A stretch of 64,000 nucleotides of DNA from Pseudomonas sp. QTF5 (GCF_000512695.2 NZ_AZRW02000001.1:1-64000); one strand, 5' to 3'. Shown: positions 53,790 to 62,551, counted from the first letter of the stretch. Made by a program: numbers and translations. The notes: generated by a model not told the origin, from the sequence alone.

Positions 53790-54800
53790 ATGCATAGTGT
53801 ATTCGTTACTGGAGCAACAGGCTTGCTGGGCAATAACCTGGTGCGTGAATTGGTCGCTCATGGCTGTACGGTCAAAGCGCTGGTCCGATCAAGGGCCAAA
53901 GGTGAACAGCAATTCAACAACCTGCCGGGGGTGGAACTGGTCGTAGGGGACATGGCCGATGTCGACGCATTCGCAGCGTCACTGCAAGGCTGCGATACGG
54001 TATTTCACGCTGCGGCGTTCTTTCGCGACAACTACAAGGGCGGCAGCCACTGGAAGGAACTCGAAAAGATTAATGTGTCGGGTACGCGGCGCCTGCTAAA
54101 CCAGGCCTACAGCGCCGGTATACGACGGTTCATCCATACGTCTTCCATTGCCGTGCTCGACGGCGCACCTGGCACGTCCATCGATGAGACATGTCTGCGG
54201 GCCGACGCCGATGCGGATGATTACTACCGTAGCAAGATCCTCGCCGACCGTGTCGTCTTGTCGTTCCTGGAGGTCCATCCCGAGATGCATGCCTGCATGG
54301 TCCTGCCTGGCTGGATGTGGGGCCCTGCCGACATTGGCCCGACCTCCTCGGGCCAGTTGGTCAACGATGTCGTGCGCAGTAAATTGCCCGGACTGATCCC
54401 CGGTAGTTTCTCCGTTGTCGATGCCCGCGATGTGGCATTGGCGCAGATTGCCGCCGCCAGGCATGGACGGCGAGGCGAGCGCTATCTCGCGGCGGGCCGG
54501 CATATGACAATGCGTGAGCTGGTGCCTGTTCTGGGACGTATAGCGGGCGTCAAGACACCCGTTCGACAATTACCGCTGGCCTTTCTATACACTTTGGCGG
54601 CTGTGCAGGAAATCTATGCGCGTATTACCGGCAAGCCCATTCTGCTGAGCATGGCCACGTTGCGCCTGTTGGTACGAGAGAAGGACCGCTCGTATTTCAA
54701 CCACAGTAAAAGTGAACAAGAGCTTGGCCTGAGTTTCCGGGCGCTAGAGCTGACAATCACCGACACCGTGGCGTGGTACCGTGATCACGATTGGTTTTGA
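53790..54800 (+). CDS. Extended SDR / NAD-dependent epimerase-reductase
   Basis: A 336-residue protein with VFVTGATGLLGNNLVRELVA (GxTGxxG), ALVRSRAKGEQ, FHAAAFFRDNYKGG and the catalytic YYRSKILAD (Tyr-x-x-x-Lys). It resembles dihydroflavonol-4-reductase-like and 3-beta-hydroxysteroid-like dehydrogenases. AGGGTTGAGCG precedes the ATG. In the operon it lies between a SnoaL-like protein and a histidine phosphatase, suggesting modification of a small ring or isoprenoid-type compound; the substrate is not known. Confidence 0.87.
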   Translation: MHSVFVTGATGLLGNNLVRELVAHGCTVKALVRSRAKGEQQFNNLPGVELVVGDMADVDAFAASLQGCDTVFHAAAFFRDNYKGGSHWKELEKINVSGTRRLLNQAYSAGIRRFIHTSSIAVLDGAPGTSIDETCLRADADADDYYRSKILADRVVLSFLEVHPEMHACMVLPGWMWGPADIGPTSSGQLVNDVVRSKLPGLIPGSFSVVDARDVALAQIAAARHGRRGERYLAAGRHMTMRELVPVLGRIAGVKTPVRQLPLAFLYTLAAVQEIYARITGKPILLSMATLRLLVREKDRSYFNHSKSEQELGLSFRALELTITDTVAWYRDHDWF

Positions 54801-54830
54801 AACACACCAGGACAAGGACGTAAACAAACT

Positions 54831-55394
54831 GTGAGCAGGAAAATAATCCTGATGCGCCACGGCCAGCCAAAGTTGGTCGCAACCGAAAAAATGTCAGCGC
54901 TCGATATGAAAGACTGGATCGAACACTACAACCAGTCCGAAATTACCAACCAACCCGTCCCGGATGCCAGCCTGCAGCTCGCCGCATCCGCCACGGTGGT
55001 TGTCTCAAGCGACGCGCCTCGTGCGCTGACTTCCGTCCAGGCTCTTGGCCTGAAGCCCGCCCTCGTCGACGCGCTTTTCGGTGAAGCGCAACTGCCTTAT
55101 GGTCACTGGAAACTGCCACGGCTATCGCCGTTTACCTGGGCATTTATCCTTCGAGTCTTATGGTTGTGCGGTTACTCACGCAGCGTCGAATCCGTCGGCA
55201 CGGCGAGGATGCGCGCCAGCACGGCAGCTCAACGACTTCAGTCCCTTGCCAGCGAAGGACCGGTTCTGCTGCTCGGTCATGGCTTTATGAATCGAATGAT
55301 CGCCAAACAACTGGTGGCAGATGGATGGACTCGCCAAAAACGTAATGGCAGCCAGTATTGGAGTGCGACGGTGTATCAATACGGCGGTGTTTAA
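54831..55394 (+). CDS. Histidine phosphatase-family protein
   Basis: A 187-residue protein starting at GTG 54831. IILMRHGQPKLV is the RHG phosphohistidine motif, VVVSSDAPRALTSVQALGL the second Arg region, and VLLLGHGFMNRMIAKQL the second catalytic His. A hydrophobic stretch (FTWAFILRVLWLCGYS) is unusual for a soluble phosphatase and may contact the membrane or a lipid-phosphate substrate. It is the last gene of the operon from 53363. Confidence 0.83.
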   Translation: MSRKIILMRHGQPKLVATEKMSALDMKDWIEHYNQSEITNQPVPDASLQLAASATVVVSSDAPRALTSVQALGLKPALVDALFGEAQLPYGHWKLPRLSPFTWAFILRVLWLCGYSRSVESVGTARMRASTAAQRLQSLASEGPVLLLGHGFMNRMIAKQLVADGWTRQKRNGSQYWSATVYQYGGV

Positions 55395-55550
55395 GAGGTG
55401 CCTGTTGAACGACGTTGCACCGGACCTGCACCAGCATGATCAACCGGGCCGACGCCAAGGCTCCATAGGTAATGGTTCAGCGTTGATCTGTACGGGCGAC
55501 TAAATTACAGCGGAGCAAGCAGCAATCAATCCTGAGCTGACGTTGACGAG

Positions 55551-55565
55551 TGTCCGCTCAGGGTC
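55551..55565. repeat. Left half of palindrome split by the IS
   Basis: TGTCCGCTCAGGGTC matches the start of the palindrome copies at 45968 and 58741; its continuation GGTCGTTGCGGGCC lies on the far side of the IS at 57842. Confidence 0.6.
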
Positions 55566-55694
55566 CAGGCTGTGTGAAAACACATTTTTAGAACGATTCG
55601 GCCATGGGGGCATTTGTCCAGGTTTTGAGGCACCATATGGTCTCTAGGAATCCAGCAGCTCGACGCAGCTCGCAAACCAAATCAGGAAGAATGA

Positions 55695-56108
55695 ATGCCT
55701 TCCCGTCGCCGCCTCAGTAGTGTCTGTCAAAGTATTGCGCACCACGCTGCGAGCAGTCTGTCGTACGTACACCCACATCTGTTGCAAGCACTCAAAGCGA
55801 CCGCGGAATCGATCGCGACGGTGGATCTACTGAGTGCGACCCCATACCCGAAGGAGCTTCGCAGTCATCCCCACCTTCCCACCGCCCTCTCTTCACTACG
55901 TGATCGTTTTGAACAGATTTTGAAATCTGAAGGATTTTTAATAACCGACCTCAACGAGGCCAAGCTATTTTTCATACCTGATGGCCAATACCACGACGAG
56001 TATTGTTGCGAATGCCACGCAAGGTTGTCCCATTCAAGCGGCCGTAAATACTTTGCGGCAGTCAATTGCATGGGTAAATCCATTGTTCCCCAGCTTGCCA
56101 ATATCTGA
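55695..56108 (+). CDS. Passenger gene inside the IS1182-type element, unknown function
   Basis: A 137-residue protein within the inverted repeats. MPSRRRLSSVCQSIAHHAAS, then SYVHPHLLQALKATAESIAT form a basic helical start; LPTALSSLRDRFEQILKSEG looks like a helix, and YHDEYCCECHARLSHSSGRK is a Cys/His cluster that could bind metal. AGGAAGA precedes two close ATG codons; 55695 has the better spacing. I do not recognise a family. Same strand as the transposase and 122 bases before it, so it may affect transposition or be cargo. Confidence 0.6.
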   Translation: MPSRRRLSSVCQSIAHHAASSLSYVHPHLLQALKATAESIATVDLLSATPYPKELRSHPHLPTALSSLRDRFEQILKSEGFLITDLNEAKLFFIPDGQYHDEYCCECHARLSHSSGRKYFAAVNCMGKSIVPQLANI

Positions 56109-56230
56109 CCAATCCCCTCCGGTAATGTCCTCAATCCAGGTGGAAGGCGAGCTTTGCTTTAAGGCCAAAAGCCGGAATACGCCGAGGATGATCTAAGCTT
56201 TTTTTCGTCTAGATCGTATCGGGGGCGATC

Positions 56231-57667
56231 ATGAAGCGATTCATTGAGGGTGAGGCTCGGACGCAAGTCACCTTGCTGCCGGAGTGTCTGGACGATTACG
56301 TAGCCGAAGAAAATCCAGTGCGCGTGGTCGATGTTTTCGTCGATGAACTCGACCTGGGCGCACTTGGTTTTGAGGGCGTCGATCCTGCAGCAACTGGTCG
56401 TCCGGCGTACCACCCGGCGGTGTTACTGAAGATCTATATTTACGGCTACCTCAATCGGATTCAGTCCAGCCGTCGGCTTGAGCGTGAGGCCGAACGCAAC
56501 GTCGAGTTGATGTGGCTAACAGGGCGTTTGGCTCCGGACTTCAAAACCATTGCCGACTTTCGCAAAGACAACGGCAAAGCCATTCGCAGCGTATGCCGCC
56601 AGTTCGTAGTGCTTTGTCGCAACCTCAATCTCTTCTCCCGATCGATCATCGCCATCGACGGCAGCAAATTCAAAGCCGTCAATAATCGCGACCGCAACTT
56701 CACTCAGGGCAAGGTGAAGGCACGCATGCAGCAGATTGAGCAGAGCATTGATCGCTATCTGGCGGCGATGGATTCGGCGGATCGGGCAACGCCCGAAGTG
56801 GCCGAGGCCAAAGCAGAGCGGCTTAAAGAAAAGATAGAAACACTGAAAAAGCAGATGCAGAAACTCAAGGAAATCGAGGTGCAGCTCCACGAAAGTCCAG
56901 ACCAGCAGATCTCCCTCACAGACCCAGATGCACGCTCAATGGCCACGAGCGGCCGAGGCACCGGAACGGTTGGCTACAACGTACAAACAGCTGTCGACGA
57001 CAAACACCATCTGATCATTGCCCATGAGGTGACCAACGTTGGTAATGATCGTGGGCAACTGAGCAATATGGCGAACCAAGCGCGTGAAGAAATCGAGGCT
57101 GAATCGCTAACGGTGGTTGCCGACCGAGGCTATTACAAAGGTCTGGAAATCCTTGCTTGCGAGCAAGCCGGCATCACTACCTACGTACCGAAACCCCTCA
57201 CATCTGGCAGCAAAGCCGAAGGCAGATTCGGCAAGCAGGATTTCATTTATCTTATTGCGTCGGACGAGTATCGATGCCCTGCGGGGCAGTTACTAACCAG
57301 GCGGCATTCGTCGATGGAAGACGGCATGTTATTGCATTGTTACTACTTCTCGGGCTGCCAGTCCTGCTCAATGCAAAAGCAATGTACGACGGGTAAGGAA
57401 CGCCGTGTGAAGCGCTGGGAACATGAGGCTGTAGTCGACGCGATGCAGGTTCGGCTAGAACATGATCCAGCGATGATGAGGGTTCGTCGACAGACCGTTG
57501 AACATCCTTTTGGAACGCTCAAGTACTGGATGGGAAGTACCCACTTCCTGACCAAAACACTTCCGCGGGTAAGTACCGAAATGAGCCTTCATGTGCTCGC
57601 CTACAACCTCAAACGAATGATGAGCATCTTCGGCATCGCAGGACTTCTTGAGGCGATCCGGGCGTGA
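56231..57667 (+). CDS. IS1182-family DDE transposase
   Basis: A 478-residue protein. The N-terminal DUF772-type domain reads GRPAYHPAVLLKIYIYGYLN, SSRRLEREAERNVELMWLTG and DFKTIADFRKDNGKAIRSVC. The DDE core has IAIDGSKFKAVNNRDRNFTQ (first Asp), VVADRGYYKGLEI (second Asp) and MMRVRRQTVEHPFGTLKYWM (Glu). A central coiled-coil insert (LKEKIETLKKQMQKLKEIEV) and a four-Cys cluster (CYYFSGCQSCSMQKQCTTGK) are typical of the family. The frame is full length, so the enzyme may be active. Confidence 0.93.
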   Translation: MKRFIEGEARTQVTLLPECLDDYVAEENPVRVVDVFVDELDLGALGFEGVDPAATGRPAYHPAVLLKIYIYGYLNRIQSSRRLEREAERNVELMWLTGRLAPDFKTIADFRKDNGKAIRSVCRQFVVLCRNLNLFSRSIIAIDGSKFKAVNNRDRNFTQGKVKARMQQIEQSIDRYLAAMDSADRATPEVAEAKAERLKEKIETLKKQMQKLKEIEVQLHESPDQQISLTDPDARSMATSGRGTGTVGYNVQTAVDDKHHLIIAHEVTNVGNDRGQLSNMANQAREEIEAESLTVVADRGYYKGLEILACEQAGITTYVPKPLTSGSKAEGRFGKQDFIYLIASDEYRCPAGQLLTRRHSSMEDGMLLHCYYFSGCQSCSMQKQCTTGKERRVKRWEHEAVVDAMQVRLEHDPAMMRVRRQTVEHPFGTLKYWMGSTHFLTKTLPRVSTEMSLHVLAYNLKRMMSIFGIAGLLEAIRA

Positions 57668-57694
57668 ATCCAGCTGCTTGCTCGCCCGTGAGTA

Positions 57695-57726
57695 GCCATT
57701 TGGGCCGCTGACGCGGCCCAAATGGC
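57695..57726. terminator. Perfect 14-base hairpin after the transposase
   Basis: GCCATTTGGGCCGC and GCGGCCCAAATGGC around TGAC, 27 bases after the transposase stop and inside the IS. No T-run follows, so it may block read-through or protect mRNA rather than act as a classical terminator. Confidence 0.6.
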
Positions 57727-57841
57727 ATTACGAACGATTATGTACCTGACTGAGGTAATTCGCGCTTCCGCCCGCTGATTTCACAGGCAATCCTCGCGCC
57801 TCTCAGTTTTCGACATATTTAGCGCGTTTTCACACAGCCTG

Positions 57842-57915
57842 GGTCGTTGCGGGCCTTCGCGACAGGCAGAAATCGGCCAAAAGCAGCCAGTTGCGATCGG
57901 CTGCAAACGGTCAGC
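57842..57915. repeat. Right half of palindrome split by the IS
   Basis: GGTCGTTGCGGGCC then GACAGGCAGAAATCGGCCAA and AGCAGCC continue the palindrome begun at 55551; a partial extra arm (CGATCGGCTGCAAACGGTC) follows. Confidence 0.7.
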
Positions 57916-57941
57916 GACTTGCCGCTTGGCCATGGCAGAGT

Positions 57942-58514
57942 TCAATTACGTGTTGGCGACCTCCGGCCCAGCAAGTTAGAAAACTCAAATAAAATCCACA
58001 CCCAAAACGTCAAAGAGAGCAGAAAATACGCAACGCTCCCACCAGTTATCAATAATCGATTTCCCGACATCGTCTTAAGCACATGATATGAGTAACGTAG
58101 ATCACTACTTGGCAAAACTTGAAACAGCGGGACCAACAAAAGCATTAGCATGAACCCGACGCTCAAAACCCTTACAAGATAGCTTTTACTCTCAATAGGT
58201 TGTAAAGCATGCATGTGAAGACGAGTCAATGACATCACAATAGCAGCAACCCATGACAAAATAATCGCCATAGAAAAGCTAACCATTATTACCAATGGAT
58301 ACCTTGAGCCTTCACTAATGCTCCCAATATCCTTGTAACAAACCAAAATCATCTGCTGGACCAGCAACCATCCCCCCTCAGCCGTATCGGGCACAAGGGC
58401 GCTGACCATTACCAGTAAAAGGAGAAGCAACACAATCACCAGTTTTGCCTGCCCTATGCTGAAAACTGGAAAAAAAATACTTGTCCTGCTGCGTCCATAG
58501 CCGTCATAGGACAT
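57942..58514 (-). CDS. Unknown four-helix membrane protein
   Basis: A 190-residue protein with hydrophobic segments at LVIVLLLLLLVMVSALV, LVIMVSFSMAIILSWVAAIV, VLSVGFMLMLLLVPLFQVLP and VAYFLLSLTFWVWILFEFSN. Between them are short charged loops and a Tyr-rich region (DLRYSYHVLKTMSG). I recognise no family. The coding stretch is AT-richer than neighbours. It lies next to an IS and palindromes, in accessory DNA. Confidence 0.65.
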   Translation of the reverse strand: MSYDGYGRSRTSIFFPVFSIGQAKLVIVLLLLLLVMVSALVPDTAEGGWLLVQQMILVCYKDIGSISEGSRYPLVIMVSFSMAIILSWVAAIVMSLTRLHMHALQPIESKSYLVRVLSVGFMLMLLLVPLFQVLPSSDLRYSYHVLKTMSGNRLLITGGSVAYFLLSLTFWVWILFEFSNLLGRRSPTRN

Positions 58515-58740
58515 AACCTAACCTCAGTTGATACCTGTGTATTGTGATCGAGATATGCTAATGCGAGTGTAGACCAGAAAATTCCGGTAAATTAGAAACG
58601 CTTAGATCAAAATACTATCGCGCATGTCGGGACGAAGACCTGCCGCTCGCCAAATTGTAGAGCTCATGGATTGCACTATTGCGCGTATCGAGAGTTGGCA
58701 TCGAAAATAAGCGAGCAAACTTGCAAGAGCGACTCTACTA

Positions 58741-58834
58741 ATGACCGCTTCGGGTCGGTTGCTGCCGTGACAGGCAGAAATCGGCCAATAGCTGCCTGCT
58801 GGAACCGGTTGAAATCGACCCGAAGCAGTCTTCG
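58741..58834. repeat. Intergenic palindrome with extra arm
   Basis: GACCGCTTCGGGTCGGTTGC, then GACAGGCAGAAATCGGCCAA, then GAAATCGACCCGAAGCAGTC: two interlocking inverted pairs. CGACCCGAAGC pairs exactly with GCTTCGGGTCG at the left. The rest of 58515-58893 holds nothing recognised. Confidence 0.75.
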
Positions 58835-58893
58835 CTAACGATTAAACTCACAGGCCTGGACAGCCGTTCGGGCAGATCCGGCGGCATGATGGG

Positions 58894-59943
58894 TCAGCCC
58901 GTAAAGAAGTACTTGCCTTTGATTTTCCTGGGATTGACGAAGACGAAGTCTGGAAAGATTTTTCCTCGGACGTACCAAACAAAAGCCAGGATAACGATAC
59001 TTATAGCTAATGCGATAGTGGTTGTTGCCGGACTCGATGTAAACCCCTCAAGTGATCTTGGGAATTGGAGAAGCGAAAGGAGTATGTACGCGTTGTAGGC
59101 GCCGACGCGATGGTTGTAGAAGCCCCATACCAAAAACAAGGGAATCAAGGTCATTGAAACACCCATAACCCATTTGGCCGTTGGCTCCATCCTGGCGCCG
59201 ATATCCAATCCCAGAAAGAATGCAATCAAAGCCTGGGCGAGCATTATCGTGATGAGAATATTGACCTTGCGATCGTGCTCGTCACAACGAATTGGATCTG
59301 CATACGAGGCTATAAAGTAGGCAAGATGACTGTCTTTTACACCCCGCCCGGAGAGTTGTGAAAACACTTCCGACTTTGCAGTGCCGGCGGCGAGTAGCTC
59401 GCGAACTTTTTCCTGAACTTCTTTCTTGCTCAAAGTTGAATGTGAAATGCTTTCTCTTTGCGTCAACTTGACAGATTTCTTAGCAGGAAACACCAGGACA
59501 GCCACGGCCCCGATAAAGGCTAGCGTGCCCAAGAAAACGCCGAGGTAAAAACCCCCTCCTAGTGAGTAAGTACCTGGCTTCACTCTACCCGGCTTTGCAG
59601 GGTCGACAAGAATTTCGATCACTTTTCCTTCCCTGAATGTTGCAACTGATCTTTCGACCGACTCCAGGCTGGTTTTGCAGGGCCGCTGCGATATTTCGAG
59701 CGGATAAGTGTATTGCTCTCCGTTCAACTCAAAGGTCACGTTAACCAGAGGGCAATAGGTCATACCCTTACTGCGCATCTCCTCAGAAATGGAGACAGTG
59801 GCGACAGTGGCATTCCACTTCTGCCAAGTCTTCGTCTCGTCCACCTCCTTGTACGAGGAAAGAGACACGAGAAGACAGAGCAAGCCAAAGGAAAATAAAA
59901 CAACGAACAGGGCCGTCCTTAGCAAGAGCAAGAAGGTCTTCAT
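58894..59943 (-). CDS. DUF3592-like membrane protein
   Basis: A 349-residue protein. The first part is a membrane helix (LLLRTALFVVLFSFGLLCLL) followed by a DUF3592-type extracytoplasmic beta domain (NATVATVSISEEMRSKGMTY, NVTFELNGEQYTYPLEISQR, VIEILVDPAKPGRVKPGTYS), then a second helix. A charged cytoplasmic linker (LSKKEVQEKVRELLAAGTAK) leads to three or four more helices. CAAGGAGCC lies five bases before the ATG at 59943; the longer upstream frame only reads through a palindrome. Function unknown. Confidence 0.75.
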   Translation of the reverse strand: MKTFLLLLRTALFVVLFSFGLLCLLVSLSSYKEVDETKTWQKWNATVATVSISEEMRSKGMTYCPLVNVTFELNGEQYTYPLEISQRPCKTSLESVERSVATFREGKVIEILVDPAKPGRVKPGTYSLGGGFYLGVFLGTLAFIGAVAVLVFPAKKSVKLTQRESISHSTLSKKEVQEKVRELLAAGTAKSEVFSQLSGRGVKDSHLAYFIASYADPIRCDEHDRKVNILITIMLAQALIAFFLGLDIGARMEPTAKWVMGVSMTLIPLFLVWGFYNHRVGAYNAYILLSLLQFPRSLEGFTSSPATTTIALAISIVILAFVWYVRGKIFPDFVFVNPRKIKGKYFFTG

Positions 59944-60113
59944 AAGGCTCCTTGGCCAACGTGAAATGGAGGTCAGTTGGGATATGACACCTTGGCGGCA
60001 AGTCCCCCTGCGCGCGGTGTAATGATGCACTGAGGTTAGTCCGTAGATACTCAAATGCAATGCAACTTCCCGCGCTTCCGCTCCTGGCCGGTTTCTGCCG
60101 GTTCCCAGCGGCA

Positions 60114-60163
60114 GCTTTGGGTCGTTTTCTGCCTCTCGCGATGGGCAGAAAACGACCCAAAGC
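60114..60163. repeat. Perfect 20-base-arm palindrome, archetype of the family
   Basis: GCTTTGGGTCGTTTTCTGCC (60114-60133) and its exact complement (60144-60163) surround TCTCGCGATG. A further arm (TGGCCGGTTTCTGCCGG) lies at 60085-60101. It sits in the 469-base spacer between divergent genes; the only other item seen there is the Nudix ribosome site. Confidence 0.92.
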
Positions 60164-60412
60164 GGACGGTGAAAAAAAGAACTTGTCTCGATTCGCTCCC
60201 CTTCAATGTCATCCGGACTTGAGCTGAAGGCCCGTTCGCACGACCGTCGTTTACGAAGCTCCTCAATGGCTTGGCCGATCCAAGAGTTCATCCGGCAGCC
60301 AGCAAGAAACTAGTTGAACGGTCATCAAATCGACACCTTTGTGGCGCAGCATTCTCGAAGAGTTACTTCGTGCTTGATCTGCTTTTTAGTCAGCAGACAG
60401 AGGGTGCCGCTC

Positions 60413-60841
60413 ATGGGTGCAACGGAAGCCACTGCAAAGCAAAAAGATCTGAAAAGGCGCGCCACGGTGATCTATCGCCGCGACGAGGAAATTCTTTTTG
60501 TCCGCAAACGCAACGCCAAATGGAATTTACCTGGTGGCCGCGTCGAGCAAGGTGAGACGCCCCTACAAGCCGCTCTGCGTGAGATGGCAGAGGAGACTGG
60601 GTTGACGTTAGACCAACTCTCCTATGTCTCCGAATACGAAGACAGCAGAGTCATTCACTTTCTCTTCGAAGCACTGGTGGCAGGGCAACGCAAACCTCGC
60701 CCTTGTAACGAGATCGATGACTGCCGCTGGTTTTCAACAAAGGACTTGGACAAGCGTAATGTCCGTGGTTCGATCCGTACATTGCTCAAGCACTGTGCGT
60801 CCGAGTCGAGCAATAGTTCAGCCACATCTAATGCTTGTTAG
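60413..60841 (+). CDS. Nudix hydrolase
   Basis: A 142-residue protein with a complete Nudix box, GGRVEQGETPLQAALREMAE followed by ETGL (G-x5-E-x7-R-E-x2-E-E-x-G), which binds magnesium and cuts nucleoside diphosphate-linked substrates. ATVIYRRDEEILFVRKRN is the preceding strand pair. GAGGG lies seven bases before the ATG at 60413; a longer start lacks support. Substrate unknown. It stands alone in accessory DNA. Confidence 0.88.
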   Translation: MGATEATAKQKDLKRRATVIYRRDEEILFVRKRNAKWNLPGGRVEQGETPLQAALREMAEETGLTLDQLSYVSEYEDSRVIHFLFEALVAGQRKPRPCNEIDDCRWFSTKDLDKRNVRGSIRTLLKHCASESSNSSATSNAC

Positions 60842-60926
60842 AAAGAGCGATGGTTAATGCTCAGCCTCGTCGAGCAATCAGGTCGCGTAAGCAGACTGGC
60901 CTCATAGGCGACCGCTGACGAGATGC

Positions 60927-61106
60927 TTACCTAACCTCCGGGTTTCCAGCATCCTGGGCAAAAGTATGAGAGGCCGCCTCTATCCGCTCTTCGAGTTGGG
61001 CAATGTAGGTTTTAGCGTCCTCTAGGCTGGGGAACGAAACTGCCGTTTCGCCAAGCCAAACTTTGCAACCGCTTCCTTGCTCATTTGTTTCAATAGTGAT
61101 TTTCAT
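60927..61106 (-). CDS. Small unknown protein
   Basis: A 59-residue protein, MKITIETNEQGSGCKVWLGE, then TAVSFPSLEDAKTYIAQLEE and RIEAASHTFAQ. It looks like a beta hairpin followed by an amphipathic helix. AAAGGG lies upstream of the ATG at 61106; the longer frame to 61163 is less likely. No family recognised; on the same strand as the next gene at 61208. Confidence 0.6.
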   Translation of the reverse strand: MKITIETNEQGSGCKVWLGETAVSFPSLEDAKTYIAQLEERIEAASHTFAQDAGNPEVR

Positions 61107-61207
61107 CTGCAAACCCTTTGCTGTTGAGGTGGCGGAGGGTAGCGCACTTTTTAGATAATTCAAATGTATCAGAGGCTCTATATCAAGCCTTTCAAGGTGA
61201 TTCGATA

Positions 61208-61507
61208 TCAGTCTTTAGACTTCGTTAGGTCTTTCTCTAGGTGATCAAGCAGTGACGCCAATTTCAGCTCGGCATCAGCCAACGCCTGTTCTGACGCGAC
61301 TTCCCAGTAGGGTGCGATTTCGAGCAAATCAGGTTCCACTTCGGCCCGCAGGCACCATTGATGATGATCGTGCCATGAGCCGAGCGACCCTTGTATCGAC
61401 TTCAGGGCTTCGCTGTCACTGTTAGCTTGCAGCCGAGCGCGCGAGTGATAGAGGGAGACTTCCAGGGAAATGATCTGAGCCACAAAATCGTCGACAAAAG
61501 ACATCAT
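61208..61507 (-). CDS. Small unknown helical protein
   Basis: A 99-residue acidic protein predicted mostly helical: FVDDFVAQIISLEVSLYHSR, LKSIQGSLGSWHDHHQWCLR and LADAELKLASLLDHLEKDLT. GAGGAC lies just before two adjacent ATG codons. No family recognised. It diverges from the parA-like gene at 61653, and the two may share a control region. Confidence 0.6.
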   Translation of the reverse strand: MMSFVDDFVAQIISLEVSLYHSRARLQANSDSEALKSIQGSLGSWHDHHQWCLRAEVEPDLLEIAPYWEVASEQALADAELKLASLLDHLEKDLTKSKD

Positions 61508-61652
61508 CGTCCTCGCTTGTGAGTGGGTTCGCAGAGCTACTGTTCGTTGCAGCCATTGCGCACGGGCACTGCAATATAAAATTCATCAAGTTGCCCCTGT
61601 GGATACGCAGGAAGTCGATAGACTGGAATCTTTTGCCGCAGGAATGGTGTTG

Positions 61653-62426
61653 ATGCGTCGTGTCGTTTTCAATAAAAAAGGTGGGGTAGGCAAGTCGAGT
61701 ATTGTGTGCAACCTGGCTGCCGCCAGCGCAATGGAAGGCTACCGGACGCTCGTTGTCGACCTGGATGCCCAGGCCAACTCCACGTATTACCTTACCGGCC
61801 TGACCGGGGACGACATCCCGGTGGGTATTGCGGACTTTTTCAAGCAAACGCTGTCTTCTGGGCCGGCAGCCAAAAAAAGCCGCACTCATATCGTTGAGAC
61901 ACCCTACGACAATCTTCACCTCATCACTGCCAGCGGCGAGCTTGCTGATTTGCAGCCCAAGCTGGAAGCGAAGTTCAAGATAAACAAGCTGCGTCGGCTG
62001 TTGGACGACATTTCCCAGGATTACGACCGGGTTTACATCGATACGCCTCCGGCGATGAACTTCTATACGTTCAGTGCACTCATCGCAGCGGATGCGGTTT
62101 TGATTCCATTTGATTGCGATACCTTCGCTCGTCAGGCGTTGTACCAGGTGCTGGCACAGGTGGCAGAACTTCAGGCTGACCATAATGAATCGCTGGTCGT
62201 TGAAGGGATTGTCATCAATCACTACGTCAGCACTACTGGCTTTCACCGCAATCTGGTCGAGGAACTCGTCGCAGAAGGGCTGCCGATTCTCCCGGCGTAT
62301 CTCGGCAGCTCGGTCAAGATGCGTGAATCTCATGAGCGGTGCCAACCGTTGATTCACCTCGACCGACATCACAAGCTGACAGGCCAGTTTGTTGATCTCT
62401 TGCGCGTGCTGGAGGAGGCAAACTGA
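61653..62426 (+). CDS. ParA-family ATPase
   Basis: A 257-residue protein starting MRRVVFNKKGGVGKSSIVCN, with the deviant Walker A KGGVGKS at residues 9-15 including the signature first Lys. LVVDLDAQANSTYYL is the A' motif (DxDxQ) and YDRVYIDTPPAMNFYT the Walker B region. Such proteins position plasmids, chromosomes or protein complexes. No parB or centromere repeats adjoin it, so it is an orphan, perhaps for positioning a cell structure. An upstream in-frame start at 61599 is less likely. Confidence 0.87.
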   Translation: MRRVVFNKKGGVGKSSIVCNLAAASAMEGYRTLVVDLDAQANSTYYLTGLTGDDIPVGIADFFKQTLSSGPAAKKSRTHIVETPYDNLHLITASGELADLQPKLEAKFKINKLRRLLDDISQDYDRVYIDTPPAMNFYTFSALIAADAVLIPFDCDTFARQALYQVLAQVAELQADHNESLVVEGIVINHYVSTTGFHRNLVEELVAEGLPILPAYLGSSVKMRESHERCQPLIHLDRHHKLTGQFVDLLRVLEEAN

Positions 62427-62551
62427 ATCGGCACGGGCACTGGAAGATTTGGAAATAGTGCATTCCATCGACTTGAAGACTGGCGATCAAAAACGCTGCT
62501 TAACTGAGCAATGTCGTTTTCTCAGGTCACTGTTTGAGCGGGGAGAAAGGA

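Larger units (their letters stand above)
55566..57841 (+). mobile_element. IS1182-family insertion sequence with passenger gene
   Basis: The ends are perfect 16-base inverted repeats, CAGGCTGTGTGAAAAC at 55566-55581 and its complement at 57826-57841. The element is 2276 bases. It is flanked by the four-base duplication GGTC (55562-55565 and 57842-57845). It carries the transposase and an upstream passenger gene, and is inserted inside an intergenic palindrome whose halves lie at 55551 and 57842. Confidence 0.85.

Noticed and set aside
60314..60412. Longer N-terminus for the Nudix protein
   Set aside because: Codons before 60413 lack a ribosome site and family similarity, whereas GAGGG is well placed for 60413.
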